Assembly (NCBI GenBank): GCA_001600875.1 | Contig: BCLD01000001.1 | Coordinates: 2,365,683-2,429,682 of the forward strand | Reading direction: 5' to 3' | DNA: 64,000 bases | DNA from: Solicoccozyma terricola | Lineage: Eukaryota; Basidiomycota; Tremellomycetes; Filobasidiales; Piskurozymaceae | Shown: in pieces, positions 25,101-35,931 of the stretch | How positions within the stretch are numbered: position 1 is the first letter of the stretch | Layout: every line of letters begins with the position of its first letter | The notes under the pieces: generated by a model | What the model saw: only the letters and a program-made list of their open reading frames with translations | What the model was told of the DNA's origin: nothing | Databases searched by the model: none | Position numbers and translations under genes: made by a program

Positions 25101-25684
25101 TCCCTTCCAACCGATTCCTGTCTGCGATTCCCTTGACGAATGTTGGGTCGACTGGGGGCGAACGATCACCCAGCCGATCGTCGTCTCAGCGACCTCTCGG
25201 GTGGACTCTGCGCACATCGAAAAAGCTGCGCGAGCTGCCTGATGGTTTCATCAAGTGGCTGCAAGCGGCGCACGAGGCGAGACTACGGCCGCAACATATA
25301 CCAGACCGGCCGATACTTGCTGCCCAAGGGAAAGGAACAGCTTTCGCTGCGACAAAACCATCGCTGACAATCTGTCCGTCACCGATGCAAACGTCCTCGA
25401 CGGCCAACATCATGACAGGGATGGATCCCGAGCGTTCTCGAACTCAGTCTGACCCCTCTCGCCAGGATGCTGATATGACGAGTCCTCGAATGCCTTTGTC
25501 TGCTCCACCGTATGTCCGACATCGAGCGGATAGCTCATCGCCACGCAAATCGCTCCGGCGGGCTGAGGGCTCGCCTGCGAGTGCGACCACTCCGCGATGG
25601 TGGGGGCGGCGTGCGAGGGGATCGGAGGATGGTGATGGAGGGACGCCGACAGGTGGTGGGACAAGGCTTTGGGACGACAAATAG
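22112..25684 (+). CDS. Dilute (DIL) domain protein with ankyrin-like N terminus
   Basis: I join a 14-nt first coding exon (ATG 22112, MAIIP) across a 70-nt intron to exon 2 beginning at 22199; this is the only join that opens the frame at HLESLISLAFPAPPTDG. The N-terminal part has ankyrin-like helices (VDGNRLISIAIIASAG, WQPLHLAALLASPPLVSFLL). An acidic linker of EDEEEDEEEDEEEE follows. The C-terminal DIL domain lies at about 24360-24900, with VQVFSQIFLWIASEIFNRII, AMQIKMNISVLEDWAR and INPLQMRRAAKDYRFEVNE. DIL is the cargo-binding fold of class V myosins; this non-motor fungal type resembles yeast YPR089W. Intron 24656-24712 is GC-AG and stays in frame if retained. The exact partner is unknown. 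Confidence 0.88.
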
Positions 25685-25812
25685 AAATGCACATGTAGAT
25701 TTGACGGTTTTTGTTTCTCAAACGATTGATGACGATGGCTCTTGAGAAGGTTGATCAGAAGTCATAGATTACACATGATCTACAGAAACCCAAATGAGTA
25801 GACGCTCGATCT

Positions 25813-27725
25813 CTACGCACGCGCTGCGGCCTCGGCGGCAGCTCGCACCGGTGCTTTGGGGGGGAGGGGGGGGGGGGATGAGATCAGATGTGGCACATGG
25901 GGACGGACGACAACCTCTGCTCACCAAAGTACGGGTGATCTTGACCCTCTTTGGCCGTCAGACGCTCCTGATGATCGTATCGCAGAAGCTTGTCCAAGAA
26001 ATCGATCGCCTCGTTGGAGATGTACCGTTGGTTCTCTGTAGTATTATGTTAGAGTCTGGTAGGTAGCAACAACTTGTGCAGCCGTACTCACCCGACGTAA
26101 TGAACCGAGACCAAGGCTTGCGTGGGTATCGACCGAGAATGTCATCGTACTGCTGGTCCAAATCGATCTCGTATCGCTCGAGGCTGTGTGAGTCGCGGTT
26201 TCAGTGAATCGCGCCGGGGACTTTGCGGGGGGGGGGGGGGGGGAGACCTACTAAGCAAACAACTCATCCGTCCCCAAAACCTTTGCAATCTTGACCAATT
26301 GATCAAAGTTGTCGTGGCCGTGGAAGAAACTGGATAACATGAGGCGGGACGTGATTGTAGAAGGGGGAAAGGGAAGGGAATGAGGGTAAGTGAGCTGCGC
26401 TGTTGCTTTGGGTTCTAGGGAGGGGTACTAGCTACGGTTCTTTCCGGAAGATCTGAAGGGGTGGTCCAAGGTCAACAGGTGTGACCTCCTTCAAAATGGC
26501 AGGCGCGCATGATCCGACTCACCATACTCGCGTACATACACCCCAAACTCCACATGTCGAGACTATAATCGTACTCTTGAAAGTCCACCAACAACTCGGG
26601 TCCCTTGAAGTATCTGGAAGCTACGCGAACGTTGTACTCTGTGCCAGGGTGATAGAATTCTGCCAATCCCCAGTCGATGAGACGGAGCTGGGGGGGAGAG
26701 AGGATGTTAAATGGCGGGGAATTGACGGACATCGAGCCATCCGCCCCTCACCGTTCGCTTCTCGTGATCGATCATGACGTTGTGAGGCTTGACGTCTCGG
26801 TGCATGATACCCTTGGAATGACAAAAGTCGAGAGCCTGGCACGATGACGGTCAGTAAGAGGACGAGGTGGTGACTATTTCCCGATTCGCTCGTCGACCTA
26901 CTTTCAACAGTTCAAACATGTAGAACCGAACGTCCAAGTCTGTAAACTTTGGGTAGAGAGTCTTGAAGTCGGTGTTCTGCGGTGTCGGTTGATTAGCGAG
27001 GGGTCGAGAGGGGTTGGGGAAAACGAGAGGACTCACGTTCACGTATTCCGAAACGATCGACGGGGTCTTGGACTGCGTTGACGGTCAGTACATGCTGGCG
27101 CGAACAATAAAGGGCCCCCCGAAGAAAAACCCCCAAAAACCCACCTGAACGTCCCTAACAACGTCCAACAGAGCAATGACATTCGGACCACCTGCCAGAT
27201 TCTGCAGGATCTTGATCTCTCGCTTGATCTTCTTCTTCTTTACAGGTTTGAGGACTTTGACGATGCATTTGGATGATGAGGGCAGGTGGATGGATTCAAA
27301 GACCTGACGGGGGGTGGGGGGTAGGGGGGAAGTGAGGGGGAGGTGACGACATGTGGTGTGCGAACGGTCGCTCACCTCGGAGTACTTTCCTCTTCCAACC
27401 TTTCTAACAATCTCATACTGATCCTGGACACCCCAGTGCACCGTCAAATTGTCTGTTTCGAAGCGCAGCCGAGTGATTTAATCACCGCTCAGCATTTCAC
27501 CCCCGCAATCGCGCGATCCTCGAATCACCCACCATAGTCCCACCAAGTCCGTCCCAGTTTCTCATTGACATTCGCGTACACTCGAGACTGCACCATCGGA
27601 TCGTAGTCATCGTCAGGGGGGATACAAAAGTCCTTGTCAGCATCTCGGCGACCCCGTCGTCGGGGAAACCCCCCACTGGCACTCACCACGCTCCTGCCAC
27701 CGGCCAAAAGTGCCATACTTGACAC
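25813..27725 (-). CDS. CKA1: Casein kinase II catalytic subunit alpha
   Basis: ATG 27725 ([13 protein letters not shown]), an intron with GTGAGT donor, then [18 protein letters not shown], the typical CK2alpha N terminus. The stop TAG is at 25813. Kinase landmarks are all present: glycine loop VGRGKYSEV, the CK2-specific basic cluster [15 protein letters not shown], catalytic loop [18 protein letters not shown] in place of DFG ([16 protein letters not shown]) and [13 protein letters not shown]. The end is [19 protein letters not shown]2 is a constitutive Ser/Thr kinase active in nucleus and cytoplasm and phosphorylates acidic sites. The protein is complete. Two introns contain C homopolymers on the coding strand (plus-strand G at 25858-25877 and 26227-26243); the first sits directly against the last acceptor. 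Confidence 0.96.
25858..25877 (-). repeat. C-rich homopolymer at the last CK2 intron acceptor
   Basis: On the coding strand two C runs broken by a single T end directly before AAAG at the acceptor of the exon encoding [12 protein letters not shown]. The tract serves as the polypyrimidine tract. Confidence 0.75.
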
Positions 27726-28506
27726 TGCTGTAGTGATCTACGGTGGACGGGACACCCTATGACACTCTCGTCTCTGCTGGCTGACGTGGTGATGGGGTCG
27801 ACAGCGATGACGATGAATGGGGGGGTTGGGTTGGATGGAGATGTTGGCATCGGCATCAGGGGGGTGAATGAGTTTTGTCAGATTTGGCACGTGAAACCGG
27901 GAAATCAGAGAGGAGAGGGTAGGGGTGGGGAGGGTGAGGGTGAGGGTGAGGCGGGTAATCGGTGTGCATCGGTCTGTGCTACAGTCTACCCCGTTGTCAC
28001 TCCCTCCGACATGCAATGTATGATTCCTCCCTACCAAAACAATTCAACTCAATCAACTATACATCGAAAAGTCGAGGTATATGCAGAGAGGCGCCGGCGA
28101 GCGAGAGGAGAGGGCGTGAGGGAGACAGAGGAGAGAAAGGAAAACCAAGACAAGAGAAGAGGATACCGGATGGTCGTTAAAAATGGCGAGAAATTGGATG
28201 AAAGGGGTCTGCAAGTTCCTAAAAGACGCAGGCGATGTCGTCGAAGGATGCCAGCGCATGATTTTTTTTTTTTTTTCGTTGGTTGTTCATTTGGCTTCTT
28301 GATTTTGCTGGTTGTGGGGATTACGGTGTTCGATCTGTTCTGACTCATCGTCTTCCCTTGGTGGATTTCTTTGAGATTCCCCTTGTCGCATCGATCGGCA
28401 TGGCCATTTAGGGAGACTCCCTTTCCTCCAGTCCAAAATTCCAACAGCCTGCAACCTTCGATGCATAGTCCCCATCTGTCTCACCACCCAGCATTCCATG
28501 CGGCCG
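27726..28506. other. Intergenic, CK2 promoter side and LC8 3' side
   Basis: About 780 bp. A T14 run lies near 28262-28275, and GA-rich stretches at 28080-28150. Long open frames here look like composition artefacts; none has recognisable protein features. Confidence 0.4.
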
Positions 28507-29190
28507 CTATGACGTCTTCCAAAGCAAGATAGAAAGAGAGTCGATAGTAAAGTAGATGAAGTTTTTGGTTTCTATTGGTGGAAGGATGTTTGCAGGGGGG
28601 GAAGATGGAGAAGGGCAGACATTGTCGTGGTGATAGAGACAGAAGTGCGGAAGGGATGCAAGGGATGCAAGGGATGCAAGGAGATATTGCAATGGTCGAG
28701 CGTTGATGTGGGGGAGAAGGCGGAGCGGTCGATCAATGGAAGGATGTTGAAATTTGATCAGCTCAATCATCCATCACGTCACCAACACAGCCTGCCATCG
28801 GTCGCTACAACAAGCAGACTCTACGCACCGTGGGTGACATATGATCCGAAACTGGAAACGGGGCAAGCGGTCAAAGTCAGCATCTCCATTCAACCGCACA
28901 GCTCCCACCCCTGCACCTGAACACCCGCGCGCCCGCGCGCGCACTCACTTTTTCCCAACAACACAATGCCAAGTATTCCCATATGCCGTATCACAATGTC
29001 TCTTCAAGTGCTCCGCTACATCTTTCTCCATATCCAACTTTTCTAATGCTTCTTCTGCCATTTCAATGATCGCGTTCTTCTTGTCGTCGGCCATGTCGAC
29101 GCTTTTGATGGTGATGCGATGCGATTTGGCCGTGAGGGATTTGGATTCCTCGGCTGTGTGTGCGGCTCCGGCGGTGGTGTCGGAAGACAT
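28507..29190 (-). CDS. Dynein light chain LC8 (DYNLL/Dlc2-type)
   Basis: Three exons: 28949-29190, a 23-nt microexon at 28829-28851, and 28507-28571, totalling 330 nt (109 residues plus stop). Exon 1 carries VDMADDKKNAIIEMAEEALE, KDVAEHLKRHCDTAYG and NTWHCVVGK. The microexon with flanking bases reads NFGSYVTHE. Exon 3 reads TKNFIYFTIDSLSILLWKTS. These are the LC8 landmarks in the right order. LC8 is a homodimer hub that binds dynein intermediate chain and many other partners. The N-terminal ~20 residues are an extension relative to the ~90-residue family. Intron 2 (28572-28828) contains three copies of the 9-mer GGGATGCAA. A 41-base homopolymer lies 43 bp upstream of the start. Confidence 0.95.
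28655..28681 (+). repeat. Three tandem copies of a 9-bp unit in LC8 intron 2
   Basis: GGGATGCAA repeated three times, followed by a partial copy, inside the second intron of the LC8 gene. Confidence 0.8.
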
Positions 29191-29232
29191 GGTGGTGGTG
29201 GGGGGTTAGGTGGGATGAGAATGCGACGGGGT

Positions 29233-29273
<41 letters not shown>
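29233..29273. repeat. 41-base G homopolymer
   Basis: An uninterrupted run of 41 G on the plus strand (C on the LC8 coding strand), 43 bp upstream of the LC8 ATG, so in its leader or core promoter. It is the longest homopolymer in the window. The true length may differ because sequencing of such runs is unreliable. Confidence 0.85.
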
Positions 29274-29274
<1 letters not shown>

Positions 29275-29324
29275 GTGGTCGGGGATGAACGTGGGCCGGG
29301 GGTGATGTTGACGAGCAAGTTGTG

Positions 29325-30170
29325 TCACGTGTCCGCGTTGGGTGGCGACAGGATATCAGCGGTGCTCCGTAGGCGGTAGCGGGCCGAATCACGAGTGGTC
29401 AACGACATCTTCCAAGTGGCCCCTGAGTCGATCAACCGACAAGTGGAACATGGGAACTCATCCGTATTGTGTACACGTACACTGGTTGAAGTTCCCAGGG
29501 TTGGAGTTGACGGTCTCCGCTCACAATTCACACTTCTTTGGCTACGTGATTCCTGCTCAGCCGCGAGCCCCACGCTAGGCTTAGTTGAACCAAGGTCCGC
29601 GCCTGAATCGTCGCAGGTGGACAACTCGACATGCGATAGAAGTGAACGGATGCTTGGTGTGCAACTGTCCGAGGGCTTGCTATCCATATATGGCCAACTC
29701 AAGTACTTCCGTTTCAGTTGAATAGAACACTCCACCGTGCGTGTTCTAGCCCAGGAGGCTTCAGCCGTTTTGGTTCTAGCCCAGAAGGCTTCAGCCGTTT
29801 TGTCAGTTTGGAAAACAGCTTTCAGCACAATGGTTATCTTGGTTCTTTCTTTGAAGACTTCTGATGACGATTTAATGACTTTGAAAGGGTGGGCTTCTCT
29901 GTTCGGTGCAGCATAGTTTATCGCATAACAGATATCGTCGACCAAGTTGTCGCACGCTTTCTTGATTGGGCAGTTATTGCCGCAAAGATTATACTCAAGA
30001 TCCCCTGGCAGTGCATCCTGCAAAGCCTTCATAGCTAACTTGCATTGATCTGTAAACATGTTAACATGAACGGCCGTTGTAGAGCTTCGACTAATCCGAG
30101 TCTTGCGGAGTGTAATAATGATCGAGCAGTCGCCATCATTATGAAGGCGCACAACGTTTTGGAGGCGCAT
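29325..30170 (-). CDS. Hypothetical open reading frame, 281 codons
   Basis: An uninterrupted frame between LC8 and NSA1 that I do not recognise. The N-terminal half is moderately protein-like (MFTDQCKLAMKALQDALPGD, CDNLVDDICYAINYAAP). It includes a 30-nt tandem duplication (29743-29801) giving KTAEAFWART / KTAEASWART. The C-terminal half is Ser/Thr/Arg-rich without clear fold. No introns, unlike most neighbours. It may be a lineage-specific or degenerating gene, or a chance frame. Confidence 0.35.
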   Translation of the reverse strand: MRLQNVVRLHNDGDCSIIITLRKTRISRSSTTAVHVNMFTDQCKLAMKALQDALPGDLEYNLCGNNCPIKKACDNLVDDICYAINYAAPNREAHPFKVIKSSSEVFKERTKITIVLKAVFQTDKTAEAFWARTKTAEASWARTRTVECSIQLKRKYLSWPYMDSKPSDSCTPSIRSLLSHVELSTCDDSGADLGSTKPSVGLAAEQESRSQRSVNCERRPSTPTLGTSTSVRVHNTDEFPCSTCRLIDSGATWKMSLTTRDSARYRLRSTADILSPPNADT

Positions 30171-30368
30171 GTTCAGCTGGTGGAAGGTTTAAGACAGTAG
30201 AGTAGATCAGCCGGTAGTCGATTGCTAGATGTTCATGGAATCCGATGGTATTGCAAACGTACTCCTCAGGTCGGTGTCGCGGAGGGCAGCGGGGTTGCGA
30301 CATTGAACGACAAAGGAGGAACATCAGAGCGTACCTTGAGATAACCAGCATCGATTACAATGGTCGGT

Positions 30369-32094
30369 CTAATTCGCACGTTTACCCTTTGTCCTTTTTG
30401 CAACTGGTACCTCTTCCGCCTCGCTTTCATCGCTTTCATCGTTCCCGATCACTCCCATATCCCCCCAAACGTCTGCCTCTTCATCCTCAGCATCGCTACC
30501 CCCCGCTTCTTCATCCAGCTCATCCCCGCCATCCCTTTCTTCCCAGCCAACAAACGCCATCCCTCCTAATCCGACTCCTCCCACCGACGTCAATATCTCT
30601 CCCTTCTTAACATTCCCTTTCTCCTCCTTGGGTAGACCCGACGTGGAACAAAGTCTTATCGTCGCATCGGATGACAGGGTGACCAGGCCGACTCGGTCTC
30701 GAAGCGACGTGGTGTGATGGAGAGGAAGAATGGAGAGTGGAGTTGATGTTTGTGAAGAGTACGAGTAGAGGATTTTACCGGTTCTCAGATCGAGAGAACC
30801 GAGGAACGATGATCTATCTGCGAAGAATAGTTCGCTGGGGGAGGAGAGGGCGGGGGGGGGAAGGTGGGGTTCGTCAGCAGGCTGGTCAAATCCCTCACCG
30901 CAATCCACTCACAACTCTTCCTCCCCTTGCTCTACAACTCCCATCCCTCCCTCTCGCGCCACCTTCCAATTCGATACCGCCTTCCTTTGTCGTGTGTCGT
31001 ATCGCCTGACATGGCCGGATAATGTGCCTGTTGCGAGACCAGGTTGAGATGGGGAGGAGGAGGAGGAGGTGAGAGGGGTGAGACAGGTGTGATGTATTGC
31101 GGTGGGAACTCCGAGGTTGTTGTTGGGCATCTGCGGGGGTGGTTTTTAATTTGTAAGATCACAGAGTGCTAGAGGGGGAATGTGGGGGGATTCCAGCTCT
31201 CACATTCCTTGCCCTCCAAACTTCTCCAATCTCCATCTCTTTGCCATTTCCCTTCTTCCTCTTGCCGCTTTTATCTCCAGGTAGCGGGGCCGGGGCACCA
31301 TTCAAAGTCTTTTCCACATCCCAAAGCGAGACTTCAAAGTCCTTTCCGGCAGCTGCGAAATGCGTGGCGTCGTCGCTGGTAGAGGATGTCGATGGGATGA
31401 GACGGAGCGAGTTGATTCCTGATGGGAGAGTGCGGGAGGAGGCGGATGTGGAGGGAGACAATGGGTGGTAGTTGAGATTGCCGGATTTTAAGGTCGACAG
31501 TACGCCGCTGTGGTGGCAACATGTTCAGTTGATGGAGTCACCCCGGGGTGGGGAGGGCACGACGTACTTGTTCATCATATTCAAACCAACCCAATTATCT
31601 CCCGTTCGTCCAGGTTTGACCAAGAACTGATGCTTGATCGACATTGGCTCTACGTCGGCCTCCTCGTCGTTTACCTCTTCTGATACCTCCTCAGCAGCCA
31701 TATCTTGCACGGTGACACCGTCTGCGGTTGACGTTGGCTTTGATGATGAGGCGATTGATTGTGGCAGCGTGGACACGGTGATTCGGTAGTTGGAATCTGC
31801 TACTGCGAGCTGGGGGTGGGGGGTTATTGTATCAGTCTGCTTGCCATGTTCTTCAAGTAACACTCCATTCACCTGTCCGTCAACCCCCTTGCCTACATCG
31901 ATCCTCTTGATCAACCCGATCTCCTCCCACATGTCATCATCCTGCTGCTCGTCTCTAGACAGCTCATAGCCATACTCCCGAACGACCGGTCTCGCGGGTT
32001 GTTTGCCCTTGCGAGTCAAGGAAGCTGGGAAGGAGAGATGGACGAGGGAGGACGGGAGGAGGGATGGCGCGAGGATTGATGCGTAAGGGGACAT
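30369..32094 (-). CDS. NSA1: 60S ribosome biogenesis factor NSA1 (WDR74 homologue)
   Basis: ATG 32094 (MSPYASILAPS) to the stop at 30369, five exons. WD-like blades are seen in DATHFAAAGKDFEVSLWDVE, LATGTLSGHVRRYDTRQRK and SFLGSLDLRTGKILYSYSS, with RVGLVTLSSDATIRLCST after. The C terminus is acidic then basic (ADVWGDMGVIGNDESDE, KRTKGKRAN), as in Nsa1/WDR74. In yeast Nsa1 acts with Rix7, Nop4 and Rrp1 in nucleolar pre-60S particles. The blade sequence 'GHVRRYDTRQRK' is the most telling feature; blades elsewhere are divergent, as is usual for this family. It diverges from HOP1 with only ~200 bp between starts. Confidence 0.83.
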
Positions 32095-32292
32095 GGTGAG
32101 GCTGGCTGGTGTCGAGACAGGGCCGACATGCCACCGCTCCAAAATTTCTGAAATATCATGTTTTGGTTTGCCACGTGGCGCGGGCGAGGATGGCCGGGGA
32201 CCGGGGGGGAACTGGGTGGCGAACCGAGCGAAGCAGCAGCATGAACCAGCATGAACCAAGCATCCATCCATACATACCGCTATTCACTCATC

Positions 32293-35200
32293 ATGGCGGC
32301 AGCACAGGTGAGGTGGGGTGGGCAGGAGGGGTCTGGTGCTCACCACAAAACTGATTCTGGTCCAAATCCCGCGTCCAATCGACCCCCCCCTCGCCCGCTC
32401 AACCCCTACGCACGCATCTTTTGATCACATAGCGTTTCCGTCCTCTTCGTTCAGCAACGGCCAAACAGGCAGCTAAGACGAGCACTGCGACGAAGAACAC
32501 CAACACGAGATCTACAGCAAGGACTGCAGCGGTCGTCAACACCACGACCGCGACCACCGCAACCACCGCAACCACCGCAACCACCGTCGATACCGTCCTC
32601 GCGTCCGACGTCGCTCAAATGACATCAACGCAGTCTAGGTTGATCGTCAAGACGATGTTGGATGCGACTTTTGGTTGTGTGACTTTTCTAAGTTGAGTCG
32701 GTGGGTTGTATTCGAGTGGATTGACGACGGAATCCAGTGAAATCGGTAGAGGGAAGAGACAAAACACGACAGCAGCAACCACGGCACGCACGCACTGAAA
32801 CCTTGTACCCTTTTCCTCCCGCAGAGGTCTTCTCCCAGAAGACAACTTTGAAGATTTCCAATTCGCTCCTTCCACGTCCACATCCATCCCTACCATCGAC
32901 AGCGCCGCATCCCAAGGCCGTTCGCAGACTCCGAATTTTGGAGGCGGGTCGCAGTCTGCGGGGGACGCAAGGAAGGAGAGTAAAGGTTTGAGGATCAAGA
33001 AGATTAGGAAAGGGTATTCGTGAGTTTTGATGGTGTGATGGAGGGAAGGCGGGATGAGAGAATGGGATGTAGGGTGGAGAGCATCGAACGTCGTACACCA
33101 AACGTGTTCACTGACTCCGCCCTCGCAAACAGACCAGAAGCAGACAAACTTCTCGAGTGGCTTGTGAGCCATTCTTTTTCAAAACCTCCTTCGAATCCAT
33201 TCCCTGACGTTACTCGTTAGGACGTCGGCGTGATGGACGCGGTTGACAAGAGGCATTTGAAGAGTTTGGTGTTTGCAATCTATCTCGTGAGTAACAAGGA
33301 AAGAACGCAGTGGGAACTGCTCTAATGTACTCTACTCTACCTGTGTAGGACCCGGATGATCCATCCAAGTAGGTCGTCACCCTCATGGCAACCTACCAGC
33401 TTCTTATCAATCCCCGATCACAGTCTCATCGAAACGATCACATTCAACTTTTTCTATCACCCTCTAACCAATGATGATAGCGGTCGAAAGGTTTACGTAC
33501 CGAGTGTTAGCATTCATGATGGGATCGGTGGGTTGACTTTGGGAGACAGTCAAGGGGTGGGATCGGTGGGTGTTGTGGTGGTACCGGCAAGGGGGGGGGG
33601 GGGGGGGGGGATTTCTCGCTCACACGACACCTGCTCTAGGTACCGAAATTGAAGACCGTCGGAGAGGTGAAGAAGGCGTTGAGGGTTGGTGCTGCGTTTG
33701 GACACCGATGAGGGTAGGCTAACGATACTTACTAACACGCATCAAACAGAAAGTAATAAAGAGCTTGATCGTGACATGCCAGAGTCTTAATGATCTTCCT
33801 TGTGCGTCCAAGGCGTTTTCGATTGTCGCGCTTTTCCTGACGACATATGCCCGTAGCGAAGCGATGGGTGACGATGAAATTGCTGTACATGGACGGTACA
33901 CCTCAAGAGTGAGTGCGGCCATATCCCCTCATCCGTCCGTGTCTCACTCGTCAACCCCCAGATACGAGCCACCTCTCTTCAAACCGGTTCCTCAAGACGC
34001 CCCGGAATGGCATCTCGGTACTCATAGTCCAGACGAAGCTCCATGGAAGACAAATGTCGGGTCGGTGGATGATGGGTTTCATGCGTGGGTGTTGTTGTCT
34101 TTCCCGAAAAGTGTCTTCTCTCATACCTCTCCAACAGAATGGCAGTCAAGATCGTTTCCGTCGCCGATATCATACCCGCCGCCGATTCGGAAAAGGAAAC
34201 CGATGGGACACCGTGGGGAAGCACCGCCTTTATCGCTTCCAGTACGATCAGTAAAAGGCGTAGAGATGAAGAGGAGGAGCAGAGGGAAGACGCAGCCAAG
34301 AGGAGGTTTTTATGGGTGAGGCCGTGCAGCGTGGGGGGAGGGTTGTCGGCTGAAATCTTCCACCTCTTCTAGGATGCTATGGATGTGAGTATGAGGGTAC
34401 CGTCGATGCCGCGAACTATCACTCATCGCCGACAACAGATTACGGATGATCGCGCCGACATTGACCCGGCATACAGGGACGCGGAAGGGGAGGTGTCAAA
34501 TCATCCTCCGCTCCCTCACGCCATTCGACAGAAGGATGGTACGACGATCCCCTTCAAAGAGTCGTCTGCACCTACATATCTCATGGGAGCAAAAGACGAT
34601 CGAGATGTGACGGCTATGCGAGGGGCTGGAAGTGATCTGTTGAAGGACCTGGCGCAGCGCAAGGTGAGATTCGAGTGGTCCGAGGATTGGCATGCATGCT
34701 GACGAGAGTGACCAGCTTAATCCGTTGAGCAATCACACCGCCGCCATCACGCAGACGTATGTTTCAACAGGATTTAGGGACGCCGGGGAGGCGGGGGAGG
34801 CGGTCGGTGGCGAACTAGGTACAAGGCAGGACAACGCGTCCATCGGTTCCACACTTACGGGGCCTCACCACAGACATCCCGCAACGTGAGGAATCCATCT
34901 GCTCGTTCTCCGTTCCAAGCGGCGCACCACCCGTAGTCTCCCAATTCCACGATGGTGTTTCCGCTCGAACACGACAGGGTAACACGGCAAGAAAGCAAAC
35001 TCCCGAATGCGAGGACATTGTCGTGTGTCCATGCGGGTTCAACTACGACGACGAGCGCCCGATGGTAACGTGCGATACTTGTGACATCTGGGTTCATCTC
35101 GCCTGTATGGGGTGAGTGGCCGGGATTGGCGGGAATCAGGTTACACACTGAAACCCCCTTGTCAGGCATGCAACAAAGGCTACACTTCCGTTGGACAACA

Positions 35201-35931
35201 GTTTTGTTTGTTTGCCCTGTGTCATCAAGAGGGGTTCCGGGGAAGGTTTGGCTTTGTTACCCACGCTCGCGTTGTTTAGGTGAGTCAGTGGCGGTGGTCC
35301 TCCAATGGCCGGGTTAACGAATCGCTCTCTCCAAGACGAATGCTTGATATAATGAAAGAACACGGAGAAGTCTCCGAGCGTTGGGAGCTTTTCGTCCTGC
35401 TAGGTACGTTTGGTCTGGTGCCCGCTCTGATGCCCGCAATTCGACTTGGTCTGATCCCCTGCTCCTCAGGCATCAGCAAGGAGGGGAAAAGTAGGGATCG
35501 CGGTACCATGTTGCAAGATTGTACGGACCTGATGGACCGTATGGCAAGAGAAGGCTTCATCGAACTGAAGCCGCTTGACGGGCCGAAAAGTGAGTGGGAT
35601 AGTGGACAACCCATTACATCTGCTAATCCCGCCGTATCCAGCCACCAAGAAACGAGCGTGGGTATGGAAGGCAGGCAACGAAGCCCGTCTGCACAAGTAC
35701 TTTTGCACGGGTGGCAAAGTGGATAGAGAGACTCTCGGGTTGAGGGTGGAGGTGGGTGTTTTTGTGGAAGCGGGTTGTGGCGTACGTCTGCTGACAAGTC
35801 GACAGGACTATCCGTACGCCGTCAACCCGGCGCATTTGGAGAGGGTGAATGGTAGCCACGCGGATGAAGTGGCGACGAGCGCGGCGGACAAGCAGAGTCT
35901 TGCAAAGGAGCCGGTCGATATGGGGATTTAG
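32293..35931 (+). CDS. HOP1: Meiotic chromosome-axis HORMA protein HOP1
   Basis: ATG 32293 encodes a 5-residue first exon (MAAAQ), then a Thr/Ala-rich repeat (ATTATTATT) and MTSTQSRLIVKTMLDATFG, where the HORMA domain begins. HORMA landmarks: LLPEDNFEDFQFAP, DKRHLKSLVFAIYLDPDD, LIETITFNFFYHPLTND, YEPPLFKPVPQDAPEW. After a linker comes a PHD-type zinc region (CPCGFNYDDERPMVTCDTCD, IWVHLACMG, CLPCVIK). A winged-helix-like segment follows (RMLDIMKEHGEVSERWELFV and DLMDRMAREGFIEL). This HORMA-PHD-wHTH order is that of fungal Hop1 chromatin-binding regions. The protein assembles on meiotic axes and promotes interhomologue recombination. The splice join after TTTCTA near 32691 is ambiguous: a canonical site gives FLSLLPED, the family-like FLRGLLPED needs a non-canonical donor. 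One intron has a G20 run (33591-33610). Stop TAG 35929-35931. Confidence 0.92.
33591..33610 (+). repeat. G20 homopolymer in a HOP1 intron
   Basis: Twenty G on the coding strand, within an intron whose acceptor is about 45 bp downstream. It is the only intronic homopolymer here with G rather than C on the sense strand. Confidence 0.75.

Noticed and set aside
27759..28343. 194-codon plus-strand frame with a hydrophobic tail
   Set aside because: Purine-rich composition and a T14 run explain it; it lies in the CK2/LC8 intergenic region and lacks family features.
29043..29392. Proline- or glycine-run frames on both strands across the G41 tract
   Set aside because: They are produced by the homopolymer itself and overlap the LC8 start on the same strand; no protein features.
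32399..32584. Val/Ala-rich 61-codon frame opposite HOP1
   Set aside because: Shadow of the Thr/Ala repeat in HOP1 exon 2 on the other strand.
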